Below are positions 62,413-64,000 of a stretch of 64,000 nt of DNA, piece by piece. The DNA comes from Marinospirillum perlucidum (lineage in GTDB: Bacteria > Pseudomonadota > Gammaproteobacteria > Pseudomonadales > Halomonadaceae). How positions within the stretch are numbered: the first letter of the stretch is position 1; each line of letters opens with the position of its first letter. The DNA is taken from the NCBI RefSeq assembly GCF_003336805.1, contig NZ_QFWJ01000013.1, forward strand, positions 28,323 through 92,322, in the 5' to 3' direction. The notes under the pieces were generated by a model. The model ran no database searches and was not told the DNA's origin. It saw nothing but the letters and a program-made list of their open reading frames with translations. A program made the translations under genes and the position numbers.

Positions 62413-62964
62413 TTAATCCAGCCAAGGGGATGAACCTTTCAGAATCAAGGGTAATCCGGCAGCCGTCAAGATAACACTTTCGCAGACCTCAGCCAGACGC
62501 TGATGCAAGAGTCCGGCCCGATCCCCAAAGGCACGTGACAGCTCATCCAGAGGCATGATGCCCAACCCTGTTTCATTACCCACCAGGATCAAGTGGGCTT
62601 TTGGCTTCTGCTGAACCACTTCGACCAACTCATCCAGACAGGCATCTACTCGCGCCAGACCTTGTGCATTCAGGGGCTGGTCACACAAAAGCTGCGTCAG
62701 CCAGAGGGTCAAGCAATCCAGGAGAACCACCCCAGGCTGGTCGAGCAGCCGGGCGAGCTCTTCAGGTAAACGCGAATCAGAAACCTCCTGGGTCGACCAG
62801 TGTTTCGGGCGCCAGCGCTGATGTTCGCTGATCCGCGCCTGCATTTCTGTATCCCCGGCCCGCGCCGTAGCCAGGTAGGTCACTGGCAGGTCATAATTTT
62901 TTGCCAATTTTTCCGCCAGTCGGCTTTTGCCTGAGCGAACTCCGCCCAGTACCAGATGTCTCAT
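62413..62964 (-). CDS. cobU: Adenosylcobinamide kinase/guanylyltransferase
   Basis: A 183-residue bifunctional enzyme of late B12 assembly. The P-loop [12 protein letters not shown] is at residues 7-18, [21 protein letters not shown] near 34-54, and [11 protein letters not shown] near 127. Its start overlaps the 3' end of the cobQ fragment by 4 bases, so the two were one operon. It lies 15 bases before msrB in the same direction. Confidence 0.95.
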   Translation of the reverse strand: MRHLVLGGVRSGKSRLAEKLAKNYDLPVTYLATARAGDTEMQARISEHQRWRPKHWSTQEVSDSRLPEELARLLDQPGVVLLDCLTLWLTQLLCDQPLNAQGLARVDACLDELVEVVQQKPKAHLILVGNETGLGIMPLDELSRAFGDRAGLLHQRLAEVCESVILTAAGLPLILKGSSPWLD

Positions 62965-63873
62965 GCCGGTAGCTCCTTGAGCTGCAGTAAATGAATCAAA
63001 GCAGACATATCCAGGTGTTCTTCAACACAGGCTGCCAGACGATTAAATCCTTCCTCGCGCAGTGCAGCTATATCCAGCTGTTCATCCGTTTCCAGGCCAG
63101 CCCATTGCAGGATTTTATCCAGCACCTCGGGTGAATCCATAAAACCATGCCAGTAGGTAGCCAGGATTTGTCCATCCTCGCTCACCGCTCCCTCAGGCAC
63201 CCCGTCAGAAGAAACTATCAAGGGATTATCCAAACCCGGGCCTTGACTGCGACCGGAATGAATTTCATAACCCTTGACGGCCATAGCCGTTTCCCAGGCG
63301 GTGATGTGTCCCTCCACCTGGCGCAGTTGTTTTTTGGCTTCAAAACGGGTCACAAAATCTAAAAGACCCAGACCGGCCAGGGATTCTACCGGTCCTTCAA
63401 TGCTTTCAGGATCATCCAGTCGCTGCCCCAGCATCTGCAGGCCGCCGCAGATACCCAGAACTCGCCCCCCGTAACGAAGATGACGGTGAATCGCCTCTTC
63501 CCAGCCCTGGCTTCGCAACCATTTCAAATCGGCGATGACCGACTTGGAGCCGGGCAGGATGATCAAATCGGCTGCTGGCAGGCTTTCACCGGCACGAATA
63601 AATTGCAGATCCACCTGGGGATGCTGGATTAGGGGATCAAAATCAGTATGGTTGGAGATTCTGGGCAAAGCAGGCACCACCACCTTGAGCTGTTCTATAT
63701 CAGTCGCCGCCTGTTGGATGACCGGCAGTGCATCCTCGGCATCCAGGTGTAAATCCTGCAGGTAGGGCAGCACCCCCAAAACCGGTTTGCCGGTTTTTGC
63801 TTCCAGCCAATCAAGACCTGACTGCAGGAGTGCCGGATCACCCCGAAACCGGTTGATCACAAAACCGGCCACT
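62961..63873 (-). pseudogene. cobQ: cobQ 3' fragment (cobyric acid synthase), cut by an insertion
   Basis: About 303 codons match the C-terminal part of cobyric acid synthase: [20 protein letters not shown], then [11 protein letters not shown], and the glutamine amidotransferase motif [14 protein letters not shown] with the catalytic Cys. A full CobQ is close to 490 residues, so roughly the first 190 are missing. Just upstream the frame meets TAA inside sequence that looks like an insertion-sequence end. A GTG at 63872 could start translation of the fragment, but without the ATP-binding N-terminus it should be inactive. The other part of the gene would lie beyond the window. Confidence 0.8.
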
Positions 63874-64000
63874 TGTTAATGGCCAACTAAACTGACCCGC
63901 TTCTGGCCATTAATTTTGACCCACCTCCAGGGTGGCTTTGGCCACCAGAACCAGTACCTTCCCTGAATCATTTTTCTCAAGGGGAAGGGTTTTGAAGGAG
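63874..64000. mobile_element. Terminal part of an IS21-like insertion sequence
   Basis: It begins TGTTAATGGCC at the point where cobQ stops. Two related blocks, AACTAAACTGACCCGC (63885-63900) and ATTAATTTTGACCCACC (63909-63925), look like the repeated transposase-binding sites at IS21-family ends. TTAATGGCC and GGCCATTAA (63876-63884, 63905-63913) are inverted copies. A purine-rich GAAGGAG lies at the window edge and could be a ribosome-binding site. No transposase codons are visible, so the family call is tentative. Confidence 0.6.

Overview
The window reads as a contiguous stretch of chromosome from a halotolerant, motile, respiring gammaproteobacterium, most likely in or near the Oceanospirillales. 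The evidence is the ectABC ectoine operon, a MotA/MotB-type (PomA/PomB-like) stator pair, two cytochrome c' proteins, a TAXI-type TRAP transporter, and the gammaproteobacterial gene order gacA/uvrY-uvrC-pgsA-tRNA-Gly-tRNA-Cys-tRNA-Leu. Most of it is housekeeping DNA. There is no prophage, no CRISPR array and no large island. The genus is inference; no rRNA gene is present.

Region by region. 1-5.9 kb: YihY membrane protein, DUF3185 protein, tRNA-Ala, mrp, a MetX-like acyltransferase with a DUF815 ATPase, a umuD homologue that has lost both catalytic residues, and an unassigned two-gene pair. 6.0-12.3 kb (minus strand): solute-binding protein, histidine kinase, gacA, uvrC, pgsA and three tRNAs. 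12.4-19.1 kb: rimO, a TetR regulator, zur, a dihydroorotase with a QxH metal motif, hisI, yidD and a sufE-like gene. 19.2-21.6 kb: a tyrosine recombinase divergent from a KfrA-like coiled-coil DNA-binding protein, with palindromes between them. 21.6-26.4 kb: UspA-type protein, fused TRAP permease, TAXI receptor, nfuA. 26.6-35.6 kb: metH, MATE exporter, motB/motA, cytochrome c', cytochrome b561, pdxH. 35.7-39.4 kb: a Pat-type lysine acetyltransferase divergent from an HDAC-family deacetylase. 39.5-47 kb: HDOD-GGDEF protein, ectABC, gor, a second cytochrome c', a degenerate HD-GYP protein. 47-53 kb: inositol monophosphatase family protein, GDPD, alr, a tartronate-semialdehyde-reductase-like gene with hyi, grxA, rlmJ. 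53-58 kb: two copies of a 113-bp MITE-like element, umuC, an RNase J-like nuclease, tRNA-Ser, and an AT-rich patch with a cold-shock-domain/coiled-coil/membrane protein. 58-64 kb: DMT transporter, PilX-like protein, GAF histidine kinase, msrB, cobU, and the 3' part of cobQ cut by the end of an IS21-like element at the right edge.

Themes. Stress and damage: ectoine synthesis, UvrC, UmuD and UmuC split about 49 kb apart, MsrB, Gor, GrxA, UspA. Signalling: the Gac-type regulator behind a binding protein and kinase, two proteins with intact or degenerate c-di-GMP domains, and an acetylation/deacetylation pair. Metals and cofactors: Zur with a dihydroorotase and HisI, Fe-S factors Mrp, NfuA and SufE, and B12 (MetH, CobU, interrupted CobQ).

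The less ordinary points are the catalytically dead UmuD, the recombinase/KfrA-like module, the structured 113-bp element, the palindrome plus possible small RNA after hyi, the unassigned pair at 4.9-5.9 kb, the atypical cold-shock protein beside tRNA-Ser, and the insertion in cobQ. Gene assignments rest on motif recognition by eye; no database search was possible.
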